Shown here: piece after piece, positions 35,851 through 44,461 of the stretch | Layout: each line of letters opens with the position of its first letter | How positions within the stretch are numbered: the first letter of the stretch is position 1 | Origin: Chryseobacterium angstadtii | GTDB taxonomy: Bacteria > Bacteroidota > Bacteroidia > Flavobacteriales > Weeksellaceae | Direction: 5' to 3' | Assembly (NCBI RefSeq): GCF_001045465.1 | Contig: NZ_LFND01000008.1 | Span: 124,001-188,000 of the forward strand | DNA: 64,000 nucleotides | The notes under the pieces: model-generated | The model's database searches: none | What the model saw: only the letters and a program-made list of their open reading frames with translations | What the model was told of the DNA's origin: nothing | Position numbers and translations under genes: made by a program

Positions 35851-36618
35851 CTAGGACATTTGTTTTGCTTTCTCCCACAATACGTCCATTTCTTCCAAAG
35901 ACATTTCAGCCAGTTTCAGCTCTGATTGTTCTGCAAGCTTTTCCATTTTCTGAAATCTGGAAATAAATTTCAGGTTGGTTCTTTCTAACGCAGAATCAGG
36001 ATTTAGTCCGGATATCCTGGCATAATTGATCAGTGAAAAAAATACATCGCCCAGCTCCAGTTCTTTTTTATCAGGATCCGTTTCTGCATGAAATTCCTGA
36101 ATCTCTTCATCTACTTTTTTCCAGGCATCTTCAGCATCATGGAATTCAAAACCGATTCCTTTTACTTTATCCTGAATTCTGTATGCTTTTACCAGGCTCG
36201 GAAGGCTTTTCGGAACTCCTCCTAAAATGGATTTATTTCCTTCTTTCAGTTTTAATTTCTCCCAGTTCTGCTTCACTTCTTCTTCATCTTTCACTTCCGT
36301 ATCTCCGTAAATATGCGGATGGCGGAAAATCAGCTTCTCATTTAAAGAATTGATGACATCCGCAATATCGAAACTTTCTTTCTCCGAACCTATTTTGGCG
36401 TAAAAAACCAAATGAAGCAGCACATCCCCCAGCTCTTTTTTGATTTCCTGTAAATCTTCCTGCAGGATGGCATCCGAAAGTTCATAAGTTTCTTCAAGAG
36501 TCAGATGACGGAGCGACTGCAGGTTCTGTTTCTGATCCCACGGACATTTCTCACGCAGGTCGTCCATAATATCCAATAATCTTCCGAAAGCTTCTAATTT
36601 TTCCTGTTTGGTATTCAT
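35851..36618 (-). CDS. mazG: Nucleoside triphosphate pyrophosphohydrolase
   Basis: A 255-residue enzyme that hydrolyses (d)NTPs to NMP and PPi, limiting aberrant nucleotides. The first MazG domain shows CPWDQKQNLQSL, EETYELSDAI and KELGDVLLHLVFYA; the second half has KELELGDVFFSLINYARISG, so both copies of the ExxE...ExxD core are present. I chose ATG at 36618; a TTG five codons upstream would add five residues. It leads the FUSC and propeller genes. Confidence 0.94.
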   Translation of the reverse strand: MNTKQEKLEAFGRLLDIMDDLREKCPWDQKQNLQSLRHLTLEETYELSDAILQEDLQEIKKELGDVLLHLVFYAKIGSEKESFDIADVINSLNEKLIFRHPHIYGDTEVKDEEEVKQNWEKLKLKEGNKSILGGVPKSLPSLVKAYRIQDKVKGIGFEFHDAEDAWKKVDEEIQEFHAETDPDKKELELGDVFFSLINYARISGLNPDSALERTNLKFISRFQKMEKLAEQSELKLAEMSLEEMDVLWEKAKQMS

Positions 36619-36726
36619 AATCTGAGAATTCAAAGTAGTGCAAATTTAGGGTAAATCTTTATTAATCCGGTTTTGATTTCACAGGCATTGTGTATTTGGT
36701 CTTTATTCTGTTTGTTTTTAGAAATC

Positions 36727-36758
36727 ATCCTTGGAAGGTTTAAAACCCTTCCAAGGAT
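36727..36758. repeat. Perfect 12-bp palindrome, CCTTGGAAGG type
   Basis: Arms ATCCTTGGAAGG (36727-36738) and the exact reverse complement (36747-36758), 8-base loop TTTAAAAC. No T-run on either side. Related to the palindromes at 23078 and 56814. Confidence 0.75.
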
Positions 36759-36804
36759 ATCAGCGCTAATTTCCAGGCTTTCCGGGTCATTTTAAATCAG
36801 CTAT

Positions 36805-36840
36805 AAAAAAATCCCTGTCAGAAGTCTCTGACAGGGATTT
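36805..36840 (-). terminator. Terminator of the DUF5606 gene
   Basis: Perfect 14-bp stem (36809-36822 with 36827-36840), 4-base loop, and on the minus strand a run of T (A at 36805-36811). Confidence 0.9.
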
Positions 36841-36860
36841 ATATTTTAAAGTCCGGAAAA

Positions 36861-37418
36861 TTATCCTTTCTTAGTGTGTGTACTCTTTGGAGCTGCTTTC
36901 GCTGCAGAAGTAGCTTTTACTTTTGGAGCGGCAGGTTTTTCTGCTTTTGGAGCTGCTTTTTTAGGAGCCTCTTTCTCAATGCTTACTTCTTCCTGTGCAG
37001 GATCTAATGTTTCAGGTTCTGCTTTTACGAAGCTTTCAGGAGTAACGTATCCTGCTTTCTGAAGGATGTTGTACCACTGGGCCAGTTTCTTGATATCAGA
37101 AGCATATACTCTTTCAGTATCATAATTAGGAAGAGAAGCCGTCATAAAGTCTTTCAGCGTATCATCTGAAGATTTGTGAGAAATAGCTTCCTTATAATCA
37201 TAATTTTTAGCAATATTTTCAAAAACTTCAAACAAAGGAACTTCTTTATCGAACGTGAACATGGCAATATTATCCAGTAAACTCACCTGGCTGGAGTTTC
37301 CGATACTAACTTTCTTTTTGCTAGTAACATCTTCAATGATAAAACCGTTTCTTAATTGAGAAACTAATTTAAAAAGTCCTGGTTTTCCAGAAATTGAAAT
37401 TATTTTTTCTAACAGCAT
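36861..37418 (-). CDS. DUF5606 domain protein
   Basis: A 185-residue cytosolic protein from the ATG at 37418; an upstream extension of eleven residues is possible but does not look conserved. The N-terminal domain (LLEKIISISGKPGLFKLVSQ, then IGNSSQVSLLDNIAMFT) matches DUF5606, found across Bacteroidetes. The C-terminal 50 residues are an Ala/Lys/Pro low-complexity tail. The fold suggests a small barrel plus helices; function unknown. It lies just downstream of def and ruvX. Confidence 0.88.
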   Translation of the reverse strand: MLLEKIISISGKPGLFKLVSQLRNGFIIEDVTSKKKVSIGNSSQVSLLDNIAMFTFDKEVPLFEVFENIAKNYDYKEAISHKSSDDTLKDFMTASLPNYDTERVYASDIKKLAQWYNILQKAGYVTPESFVKAEPETLDPAQEEVSIEKEAPKKAAPKAEKPAAPKVKATSAAKAAPKSTHTKKG

Positions 37419-37496
37419 AATTTTATTTTTTGTAAATTCTGCAATCGGCACGGGGCTTTTTGCTTTGTATTATTTTGTTTTTTAATCCTTACTTAA

Positions 37497-38069
37497 TTAT
37501 TTTGGAAATCTCATTTTGTAATTGATGCTTACCTCACCCTGGGAGATCTTCGTCAGTTTACCTTTTACGAGTTTTTTCTTCAACACGCTCAGGTGGTCTG
37601 TAAACAGAACGCCTTCTATGTGATCGTACTCATGCTGAATTACGCGGGCTCTAATATCGGAAAAAGTTTCTGTATGTTTTACAAAATTTTCGTCATAATA
37701 TTCAATAAGAATAGTTCCCTTTCTTTTTACATCTTCTCTTACATCCGGAATAGAAAGACATCCTTCATTGAATTTCCATTCTTCCCCTGATTCTTCAAGA
37801 ATTCTGGCATTAATGAATACCTTTCTGAAGTCAGCCAGTTCGTCTTTGATATCCTCATAATCTTCGTCATCCGCAAGAGGGGTTACGTCAATTACAAACA
37901 GGCGAATGTCCAGCCCGATCTGCGGTGCAGCCAGCCCGATACCGTTTGCACTGTACATGGTTTCGAACATATTATCTATAAGTTCCTGTAAACCGGGATA
38001 ATCTTTATCTATATCTTTCCCTACTTTTCTCAAAACAGGATCCCCAAAAGCTCTTATCGGTAAAATCAT
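37497..38069 (-). CDS. def: Peptide deformylase
   Basis: Removes the N-formyl group from new proteins using a metal ion. All three motifs are present: GIGLAAPQIG (43-52), EGCLS (102-106, metal Cys) and HEYDH (146-150, metal His and catalytic Glu). Length 190 is normal. The start overlaps the ruvX stop by four bases (ATGA), so translation is coupled. Confidence 0.97.
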   Translation of the reverse strand: MILPIRAFGDPVLRKVGKDIDKDYPGLQELIDNMFETMYSANGIGLAAPQIGLDIRLFVIDVTPLADDEDYEDIKDELADFRKVFINARILEESGEEWKFNEGCLSIPDVREDVKRKGTILIEYYDENFVKHTETFSDIRARVIQHEYDHIEGVLFTDHLSVLKKKLVKGKLTKISQGEVSINYKMRFPK

Positions 38070-38482
38070 CTTATTCTTTGTTCTAAAAAATTCTGCAGTA
38101 TGATAGTTGCACTTACTTTATCTATTAACCCCTTTTCCTGTCTCTTTTTCTTGCTTTTTCCGCTTTGGGAAATAAAAAAAGAAGCCATTTTGGAGGTAAA
38201 TCTCTCGTCTAAACGGTGGACGGTGATATCTGCAAATTCTTTTTGAAATTCTTCAATAAATTTTAAAATATCGGTCTCCACTTCGGAAATATTTCCTTTC
38301 AAATCTATAGGAAGGCCTACTACCACATCATTAACCTTATTTTCGGTGAAATATTTCTTCAAAAATTCCATCAAAAAACGGGTTTCAACGGTATCCAACC
38401 CGCTGGCAATAATCTGCATATCGTCTGTTACAGCGATACCACATCGTGCCTTTCCATAATCTATTGCAAGGATCTGTCCCAT
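38066..38482 (-). CDS. ruvX: Holliday junction resolvase-like YqgF
   Basis: A 138-residue RNase H-fold nuclease, proposed to resolve junctions and to process pre-16S rRNA. Motifs: ILAIDYGKARCGIAV (catalytic Asp), VVGLPID, RLDERFTS and a C-terminal KVSATIILQNFL with the last acidic region near DKVSA. It is the first gene of the ruvX-def pair. Confidence 0.94.
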   Translation of the reverse strand: MGQILAIDYGKARCGIAVTDDMQIIASGLDTVETRFLMEFLKKYFTENKVNDVVVGLPIDLKGNISEVETDILKFIEEFQKEFADITVHRLDERFTSKMASFFISQSGKSKKKRQEKGLIDKVSATIILQNFLEQRIR

Positions 38483-38597
38483 AAGTGTGCAAATTTAGTA
38501 AAATTTAATGATTTTATTCATAACGCAGTTTTTTTATAAAAATCATGTTTTAATCCATTATTTTTTTTATAATTTTAATCTTCCAAAAAACGAAAAT

Positions 38598-39074
38598 ATG
38601 AAGAAACTCATCCTCGTAAGACATGCGAAAAGCGACTGGCCGGAAGAAACGGAGGATTTTGACAGACCTTTGGCAGACAAAGGATTGAAAGATGCTATGA
38701 ACATGTCCCGATTTATGAAAAGCAATGATATTTCCATTGATTATTTTGTTTCCAGCCCGGCGGTACGTGCCCTGAATACATGCAAGATTTTTAATCAGGC
38801 CTATCAGCTTACTATATCAACGGAAGACAAACTCTACAATCCCTCAGAAAGAAATTTCGAATCTGTTATCTATGATCTGGATGACAGTGTAAGCTCTGTT
38901 GCTTTTTTTTCCCATAACAACGGAATTTCCAATTTTGCGAATTCTATCTCGGAAGATATTTTTCATTTTCCTACCTGCGGAGTGGCCGGTTTTGAAATAG
39001 ACTGCAACTCGTGGTCCGAATTTGACGGAGCCAAAAAGAAACTTCTTTTCTTTTATGAACCCGGGAAAATTTAA
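38598..39074 (+). CDS. SixA-type histidine phosphatase
   Basis: A 158-residue cytosolic phosphatase of the histidine phosphatase superfamily. LILVRHAKSDWPEE carries the catalytic RHG-like triad (RHAKSD, as in SixA), SSPAVRALNT holds the second Arg, and FFSHNNGISNFAN the second His. E. coli SixA dephosphorylates phosphohistidine proteins. The start is the ATG at 38598; a longer upstream frame lacks conserved sequence. Its last 20 bases overlap the archaemetzincin gene. Confidence 0.9.
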   Translation: MKKLILVRHAKSDWPEETEDFDRPLADKGLKDAMNMSRFMKSNDISIDYFVSSPAVRALNTCKIFNQAYQLTISTEDKLYNPSERNFESVIYDLDDSVSSVAFFSHNNGISNFANSISEDIFHFPTCGVAGFEIDCNSWSEFDGAKKKLLFFYEPGKI

Positions 39075-39939
39075 TTCCTCTATTTTTTATCTGTTTATTC
39101 TTCTACTCTTTTTTTCTTGTCATAAAAAGGAGAAATCCTATATTGAAACCATTTCCTTAAATGATGTTCAGCTTTCTAAAGCCCGTCCCGGCGACTGGAG
39201 ATATGCCCACGATGAAAAAATCCAGACTTTTGAAGATTTTCAAAAACTGAAGAAGATAAAACCTGAACCCGGAAAGAATACGATCTATCTTCAGCCTGTC
39301 GGAGAATTCAATACACTTCAGAAAAAGGAAATAGAACTTACCAGGGAATATCTGAGCAAGTATTTCCAGCTGGAAGTGAAAATACTTCCGGTTTTACCTA
39401 ATTCTGTATTCCCAAAATCAGCAAGAAGAATCTCTAAGTACGGCCAGGAACAGATTCTGGCAGGCTATGTTCTGGACAGCCTTCTGATTAAAAGAAAACC
39501 TGAAGACGCCCTTGTTCTCATGGGAATCACAGAAAAAGATCTTTTCCCAAAACCTGAATGGAATTATGTGTTCGGAATGGCATCTTATGAAACCGGTACG
39601 GGCGTAACTTCCTTATACCGTTTTTCCGATGGCAATCTTTCTGCATCTAATTTTAATGAAAGTCTGGAAAGACTGATTAAAATAAGTTCTCACGAAATCG
39701 GGCACATGTTCGGAATCAGCCACTGTCTGAATGCCAACTGCGTCATGAACGGAACCAATACCCTTCCCGAAACAGATTTTCATTTTGCAAGAGCATGCTC
39801 TCTTTGTCAACTGAAACTAAACGCCAGTCTGCGATATGATCACCAAAAACGTTTAACGGATCTGAAGCAGTTTTTTGAAAAACAGCATCTCAATTCTGAG
39901 CTCTCACGTGCCCAGCAGGATTTTAATCTGTTTAAATAG
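39055..39939 (+). CDS. Archaemetzincin-like zinc protease, lipoprotein
   Basis: A 294-residue protein from ATG 39055. A hydrophobic signal ends in LLFFSC (Cys 22), making it a lipoprotein. The zinc site is HEIGHMFGISHC at 213-224, followed by Cys 229, Met 231 and a CSLC pair at 248-251: the archaemetzincin pattern HExxHxxGxxHCx4CxMx16CxxC, with two metal sites. The substrate is unknown. It overlaps sixA by 20 bases and is translationally linked to it. Confidence 0.88.
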   Translation: MNPGKFNSSIFYLFILLLFFSCHKKEKSYIETISLNDVQLSKARPGDWRYAHDEKIQTFEDFQKLKKIKPEPGKNTIYLQPVGEFNTLQKKEIELTREYLSKYFQLEVKILPVLPNSVFPKSARRISKYGQEQILAGYVLDSLLIKRKPEDALVLMGITEKDLFPKPEWNYVFGMASYETGTGVTSLYRFSDGNLSASNFNESLERLIKISSHEIGHMFGISHCLNANCVMNGTNTLPETDFHFARACSLCQLKLNASLRYDHQKRLTDLKQFFEKQHLNSELSRAQQDFNLFK

Positions 39940-40100
39940 CTCGAAAAATATTCCCAATTCAATTTCATCAATTCATTTCAATAAAAGCTCCTAAAATACG
40001 AAGCTAAGCAGTATCTATTTCAACAGCTCTCTTTGGATATTTCACCAATTCTTTGTTTATGATTTTTATCAGAACCTGAATGATTTTATTTTTAATAAAG

Positions 40101-40108
40101 TACTTTTG
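40101..40108 (+). promoter_or_regulatory. Bacteroidetes -7 box TACTTTTG
   Basis: Exact TAnnTTTG match, 32 bases before the start of the propeller gene at 40141. Confidence 0.55.
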
Positions 40109-40140
40109 TCAAACTTTTAATTATTCTAAATAAAAATAAA

Positions 40141-41193
40141 ATGAAAAGACAACTTTATTTCTTTCTTTTTGTTTTTCTGTTAGCAGGAAACAAAATGTAT
40201 TCGCAGGCAACAGCCAATGTATTGATTGATAATCTGAATACCCCAAATCCAATGGTGATAGACGGCAGCAACATGTACATTGGTGTTTATTATCTTGATA
40301 AAGTCATCAAAGTGAATATTGATGATCCAAGTATTCCTCCGGTGGATGTGGTAACAGGCGTAAACCGTCCTTATGGTCTGGCACTGAAAGATAATATCCT
40401 TTACATCTCAGAATTTGGAGGAGACCGACTTTCAAAGGTGGATCTTAGTGCTCCTCACCAAACCGCGGAAGTGGTTTTAACCGGAATAAGCAGCCCGCTA
40501 GGTCTTGAATTTCTCGGAAACGACTTGTATATGGCACTTGAAGGGGATAACAAAATCGCTAAAATAGATGTAACCCAGCCTACTCCTCAACTGATTGATG
40601 TAACACCTGCCCAATCTCCTTTCGAAATAGAGATTATCGGGAATGAAATCTTTTATACGGAACGATTTGCAAGCCAGATTTCAAAATTTGAGCTAAATAC
40701 GTTCAACTCACCTACAGTAGTGGCGCAGGGATTAAGTTATCCATCGGGGCTTACGCATTATGGAAAAGAACTCTTTGTTTGTGAAGCCGGAGCTTCCAAA
40801 GTATCCAAAATTAATTATGCACAAGCTAACCCTACAGTATCAACAGGGCTTGTTTCAACCGGGTTTGACTATCCTTCAGGATTAACGGTAAAAGGCAGTA
40901 TCATTTATGTGACAGACTTTTTCGCAGGTACACTTTTAAAAGCAGATTTATCCGCTTTATCCGTTTCAGATCACAAGAAGCGTGAAAATACCATGTCTCT
41001 TTATCCTAATCCGGCAAAAGAAACAATAACGGTTAAGAATGCTCCTGCAAAAGATTATAAGATATTCGGAATGATTGGAAACCTTGTGCTTTCAGGAAAA
41101 ATGGAAAGAGACTCTATTAACGTAAGCCAGCTTACAAAAGGCGTTTACATCATCCAGATTGGTGATGTTATCCAGAAATTCATCAAAGAGTAA
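40141..41193 (+). CDS. Secreted beta-propeller with type IX sorting tail
   Basis: A 350-residue protein: signal peptide (cleavage near MYSQ, residue 21), then about six blades with a repeated pattern SxPxGLxxxGNxLYxxE (for example ISSPLGLEFLGNDLYMALE and LSYPSGLTHYGKELFVCE), typical of NHL/SMP-30-like propellers. The last 80 residues are a type A sorting tail: SLYPNPAKETITV through GVYIIQIGDVIQKFIKE. Exported by the type IX system; probably a binding rather than a catalytic protein. A promoter precedes and a strong terminator follows. Confidence 0.88.
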   Translation: MKRQLYFFLFVFLLAGNKMYSQATANVLIDNLNTPNPMVIDGSNMYIGVYYLDKVIKVNIDDPSIPPVDVVTGVNRPYGLALKDNILYISEFGGDRLSKVDLSAPHQTAEVVLTGISSPLGLEFLGNDLYMALEGDNKIAKIDVTQPTPQLIDVTPAQSPFEIEIIGNEIFYTERFASQISKFELNTFNSPTVVAQGLSYPSGLTHYGKELFVCEAGASKVSKINYAQANPTVSTGLVSTGFDYPSGLTVKGSIIYVTDFFAGTLLKADLSALSVSDHKKRENTMSLYPNPAKETITVKNAPAKDYKIFGMIGNLVLSGKMERDSINVSQLTKGVYIIQIGDVIQKFIKE

Positions 41194-41210
41194 CACCAAA
41201 TTTTATATAA

Positions 41211-41252
41211 AAACAAAGAGCTTCAGCATGTGTTGAAGCTCTTTGTTTTAAC
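41211..41252. terminator. Bidirectional terminator between convergent genes
   Basis: A 15-bp perfect stem (41211-41225 with 41234-41248), 8-base loop, T-rich on both strands outside the stem. It serves the propeller gene and, on the other strand, the hydrolase gene ending at 41303. Confidence 0.85.
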
Positions 41253-41302
41253 TCTTAACTAAAGTATTATGGAAAGCAATTTTGCTTTTTTGCCATTTAG
41301 CC

Positions 41303-42847
41303 TTATATTTTTTTCAAGTTCAGATCATCAAAATCAAAGCTGAAATCGGTGACATCTGAAATCGGTTTTAATTCGGCGGACTCTGCTTTTCCGTTTTCAT
41401 CATACTTAAAAATAATGTAGGCATCTGCATCATAGCTTCTGTCATCCCATTTCACAATAAACGAATTGTTGGAATAAGGAAGCAGCTCCCCTTTCAATCT
41501 TGGAGAGTTTTTACAGACAATTCTGTAGGTATTCCCCTGTTGTGAGATTTCAACATCTCCAAACCACTGGTCGTTATATTTCCCTGTGAATTGCTCAGCT
41601 TTTGGCTGAAGATTTTTATCTTTTTTAAATGCTTCAGATTTTGCGAAAGCCTCTTTTTTCTGTTTATCGAAATCGGCATTTACTTTGGACATTCTTTCTC
41701 CGTAGGTTTTCAGCCAGTTTCTATCCGCAACACCTAAATAAGAATCTTTTACCGTATTGGTTATTGTATTAAAAGCAGCTCCGGACTGCTGGTTGGTAAG
41801 TACTACAATGCCCAGCTTCAGATCCGGAATCAAAGTAAATTGCGTAACCGTTCCGATAAGACCTCCTGTGTGCTGAATCTGTTTATGTCCTTTCACATCG
41901 CTCAGGAACCATCCTAAACCATACCCGTAAAAGCTGGTGTCATAAGGATTCTTTAAAGCAACTCTATCCGGAATCTGCAAGCTCCATAACTGTTGTACAT
42001 TTTTATCTGAAACGAGTTTCTTACCGTCTTTAGTGGTGAAATTATTTAAAAGACAGTCTGCCCATGCAGTCATATCTTTAATATTACTCATAATTCCTCC
42101 GGCAGCATTTCCTGTTTCATTCCAATCGTGAGGAACGGCAATGGCTTTTCCGTCTACAGGAGCATGAGCATCAATTTTATTGGCTACCACTTTAGCTCTG
42201 TTGTAGCTTCCAAAACTGGAAGTCATTCCTACAGGTTTCATAATTCTCTGCTCGATAAACTCGGCCCAGCTTAATCCTGAAATTCTGTGGATCACTTCTC
42301 CGGCTACGATAAACATGATATTGTTGTAATCCAGTTTTGTTCTGAAAGGATTTTCCGGCTTCAGATATCTTACATTGTGAACGATATCATTCACCGTCAG
42401 ATTTCCGCCTTCAGGAAAAAACATCAGATCTCCCTGCCCTAACCCTAATCCGGCTCTGTGCGTCACAAGGTCTTTGATTGTAACATTTTGGGAAACATAT
42501 GGATCGTACATCTGAAATTCAGGGATATATTTTGAAACTTTATCGTCCCAGTTCAGTTTTCCTTCGTCTGCTAAAATGGCCAAAGCAGTACAGGTGAATC
42601 CTTTGGAGTTGGAAGCAATTCCTACCAATGTATTGTCGTCCATCGGCTGTTTGGTGGTTAGAGAACGTTGTCCGAAACCTTTGGAATAGATCACTTTTCC
42701 ATCTTTAATAATCCCAACGGACATTCCCGGAACATCAAAAGTTTTTAAAGTATTCTGGATAAGCTCATCCAATTTCTTTTCTTCAACCTGAGCATTGAAA
42801 AGCCCTACTGCTGCAAGAAAAAGTAAAAGAGAAAATTTCTGCTTCAT
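41303..42847 (-). CDS. Beta-lactamase-fold serine hydrolase with DUF3471-like tail
   Basis: A 514-residue secreted hydrolase of the class C beta-lactamase/esterase family. Signal peptide cut near FNAQ (20). Catalytic SxxK is SNSK at 79-82 (Ser 79, Lys 82), YNN at 174-176 and HTGG at 326-329. After about residue 385 a linker and a small beta domain (PKAEQFTGKYNDQWFGDVEI) match the DUF3471 tail seen in such hydrolases. The substrate is unknown; penicillin-binding, peptidase or esterase activity are all possible. Single-gene unit. Confidence 0.88.
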   Translation of the reverse strand: MKQKFSLLLFLAAVGLFNAQVEEKKLDELIQNTLKTFDVPGMSVGIIKDGKVIYSKGFGQRSLTTKQPMDDNTLVGIASNSKGFTCTALAILADEGKLNWDDKVSKYIPEFQMYDPYVSQNVTIKDLVTHRAGLGLGQGDLMFFPEGGNLTVNDIVHNVRYLKPENPFRTKLDYNNIMFIVAGEVIHRISGLSWAEFIEQRIMKPVGMTSSFGSYNRAKVVANKIDAHAPVDGKAIAVPHDWNETGNAAGGIMSNIKDMTAWADCLLNNFTTKDGKKLVSDKNVQQLWSLQIPDRVALKNPYDTSFYGYGLGWFLSDVKGHKQIQHTGGLIGTVTQFTLIPDLKLGIVVLTNQQSGAAFNTITNTVKDSYLGVADRNWLKTYGERMSKVNADFDKQKKEAFAKSEAFKKDKNLQPKAEQFTGKYNDQWFGDVEISQQGNTYRIVCKNSPRLKGELLPYSNNSFIVKWDDRSYDADAYIIFKYDENGKAESAELKPISDVTDFSFDFDDLNLKKI

Positions 42848-42943
42848 TTTTTTTTAATTTTCTCAAATTTAGTAAATATTCGGTGACTCAAATTTTGCAG
42901 CTGAAAAAAATTATCTATTTTCCCAACATTCAATTTTATCTGA

Positions 42944-43366
42944 ATGAAAAAATCAGCTTATCTATTTCTATTCATATTTTTTACAGCTACCCTTTTTAAA
43001 AGTCAGACTAAGGTTGATTCTTCATTTCTTATTAACACATGGAAACTGGTGAAAATAGACCAATTAACTTATATCTTTAAAAGTCAGGAAAATTTTGATC
43101 AAAAATGGGGTGGAATAAGGTTTAAGAAGAATGGAAAATTTGTATCCTCCAATGCTAAACCAGCATGTGGTACAACTATAATAGAGAAGCTTCAGTCTAA
43201 TCAATTAAAGCTGTATCGTAATCGTGGAACATGGAAAATAGATTCTGACACTACCATTATCATAACAAGTCCTAAACTCCTAGCGCTCAAAGGTAAATTC
43301 ATTATATCACAGCTTCCCGATAAAAGTCTGTCGTTAAAAAGATTCATTAAAATAGTCAAGAAATAA
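42944..43366 (+). CDS. Secreted lipocalin-like small protein
   Basis: A 140-residue protein with a signal peptide (cut near FKSQ, residue 21). The mature part begins with FLINTWKLVKIDQ and has GGIRFKKNGKFVSS and RGTWKIDSDTTIIITSP, the pattern of small lipocalin-like barrels common in Bacteroidetes. No ligand can be named. Its 34-base gap to the phosphodiesterase gene contains a promoter box, so the two may be separate units. Confidence 0.65.
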   Translation: MKKSAYLFLFIFFTATLFKSQTKVDSSFLINTWKLVKIDQLTYIFKSQENFDQKWGGIRFKKNGKFVSSNAKPACGTTIIEKLQSNQLKLYRNRGTWKIDSDTTIIITSPKLLALKGKFIISQLPDKSLSLKRFIKIVKK

Positions 43367-43374
43367 ATCTTTCC

Positions 43375-43382
43375 TAACTTTG
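43375..43382 (+). promoter_or_regulatory. Bacteroidetes -7 box TAACTTTG
   Basis: Exact TAnnTTTG match, 18 bases before the phosphodiesterase start chosen at 43401; supports that start over an upstream TTG at 43380. Confidence 0.55.
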
Positions 43383-43400
43383 CACAAATTTCAGATCTTC

Positions 43401-43898
43401 ATGACAAAAATCCTCCTTCTTTCCGATTCCCATTCTTATATAGATGACCGTATTTTGGAATATGCGCGTCAGGCTGATGAAATCTGGCACTGTGGAGATT
43501 TTGGAAGTATGGAAGTTATTGAAGAACTGGAAAAAATAAAACCGTTAAAAGGAGTTTACGGAAATATCGACAATGCAAAGATCCGGGCTGAATTTCCTGA
43601 AGTAAACCGTTTTTTCTGTGAGGATCTTGAAGTTTTAATGATCCATATCGGCGGGTATCCCGGAAAATATACACCGCTTACTCATAAGGAAATTTCTGAA
43701 AAAGCTCCGAAATTATTTATTTCAGGGCATTCCCACATTTTAAAAGCGATGTTTGATCAGAAAAACAATCTTCTGCACTTAAATCCGGGAGCCTGCGGAA
43801 AACAGGGCTGGCATAAAACAAGAACGATGATGCGCTTTGTGGTGGAAGGAGAGGAAATCAAGGATCTGGAAATCATTGAACTTGGACCGAAAAATTAA
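43401..43898 (+). CDS. YfcE-type metallophosphoesterase
   Basis: A 165-residue calcineurin-like phosphodiesterase. Metal-binding motifs: LLLSDSHSY (Asp, His), WHCGDFGS (Asp), VYGNIDN (Asn), MIHIGGYPGKY, and FISGHSHILKA. The size and order match the YfcE/MJ0936 group, which act on phosphodiesters in vitro; the physiological substrate is unclear. I start at ATG 43401 because the -7 box leaves little room for the upstream TTG. Confidence 0.92.
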   Translation: MTKILLLSDSHSYIDDRILEYARQADEIWHCGDFGSMEVIEELEKIKPLKGVYGNIDNAKIRAEFPEVNRFFCEDLEVLMIHIGGYPGKYTPLTHKEISEKAPKLFISGHSHILKAMFDQKNNLLHLNPGACGKQGWHKTRTMMRFVVEGEEIKDLEIIELGPKN

Positions 43899-43948
43899 TT
43901 TTAACAATCAATCTGAACAGATTCAATCATAAAAAAGGGAGACATTAC

Positions 43949-44443
43949 ATGAAAATCGGGGACAAAGTTTCTGTAGTAGATGAGGATTTAAGCGGAAGCA
44001 TTACTTCTGTGAACGGTAATATTGTTGTTTTTAAAGATGAGTATGGATTTACCTACAAGTATCCGAAAGAGAAACTTGTTCCAAAAAATGCCGATCTTTA
44101 TGAAAATATGAGGGTCGAGAGAAAAGCAGAGCCTAAAAAAGTGGTTTCCAAAAAACACCAGAAAAATCATATGGTTCTGGATCTTCACTTTCATCATTTG
44201 GTTAAAAATCCCAATGATTATGATAGTTTTGAAAGACTTTTCATTCAGAAAGCAAAACTGACAGAGGTTCTTGAGTTCTGTAGAAAGCATCATCTGAAAA
44301 GGCTTGAAATTGTACACGGAATCGGTGACGGGACGCTGCAGAAAATGGTTATGGATGTTTTAGAAAGCCAGACGGATATTGATTTTTACAATAAGGAAAT
44401 ACTTCACCATCAATCAGGTGCCGTTATGATAGAATTTCACTAA
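43949..44443 (+). CDS. Smr-domain protein
   Basis: A 164-residue protein. Residues 1-45 form a small KOW-like beta domain (GDKVSVVDEDLSGSITSV). Residues 75-164 are an Smr domain: LDLHFHHLV and IVHGIGDGTLQKMVMDVLE, the LDxH and HGxGxG motifs of the MutS2-like endonuclease. This looks like a minimal MutS2 C-terminus as a stand-alone gene. It might nick branched DNA or RNA; unproven. DUF3822, 18 bases on, is co-directional. Confidence 0.88.
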   Translation: MKIGDKVSVVDEDLSGSITSVNGNIVVFKDEYGFTYKYPKEKLVPKNADLYENMRVERKAEPKKVVSKKHQKNHMVLDLHFHHLVKNPNDYDSFERLFIQKAKLTEVLEFCRKHHLKRLEIVHGIGDGTLQKMVMDVLESQTDIDFYNKEILHHQSGAVMIEFH

Positions 44444-44461
44444 ATTTGCATCAATTGAAAT

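Noticed and set aside
38508..38597. Longer N-terminus for the SixA-like protein
   Set aside because: The extra 30 residues are hydrophobic AT-rich translation with no family similarity; RHAKSD normally lies near residue 10.
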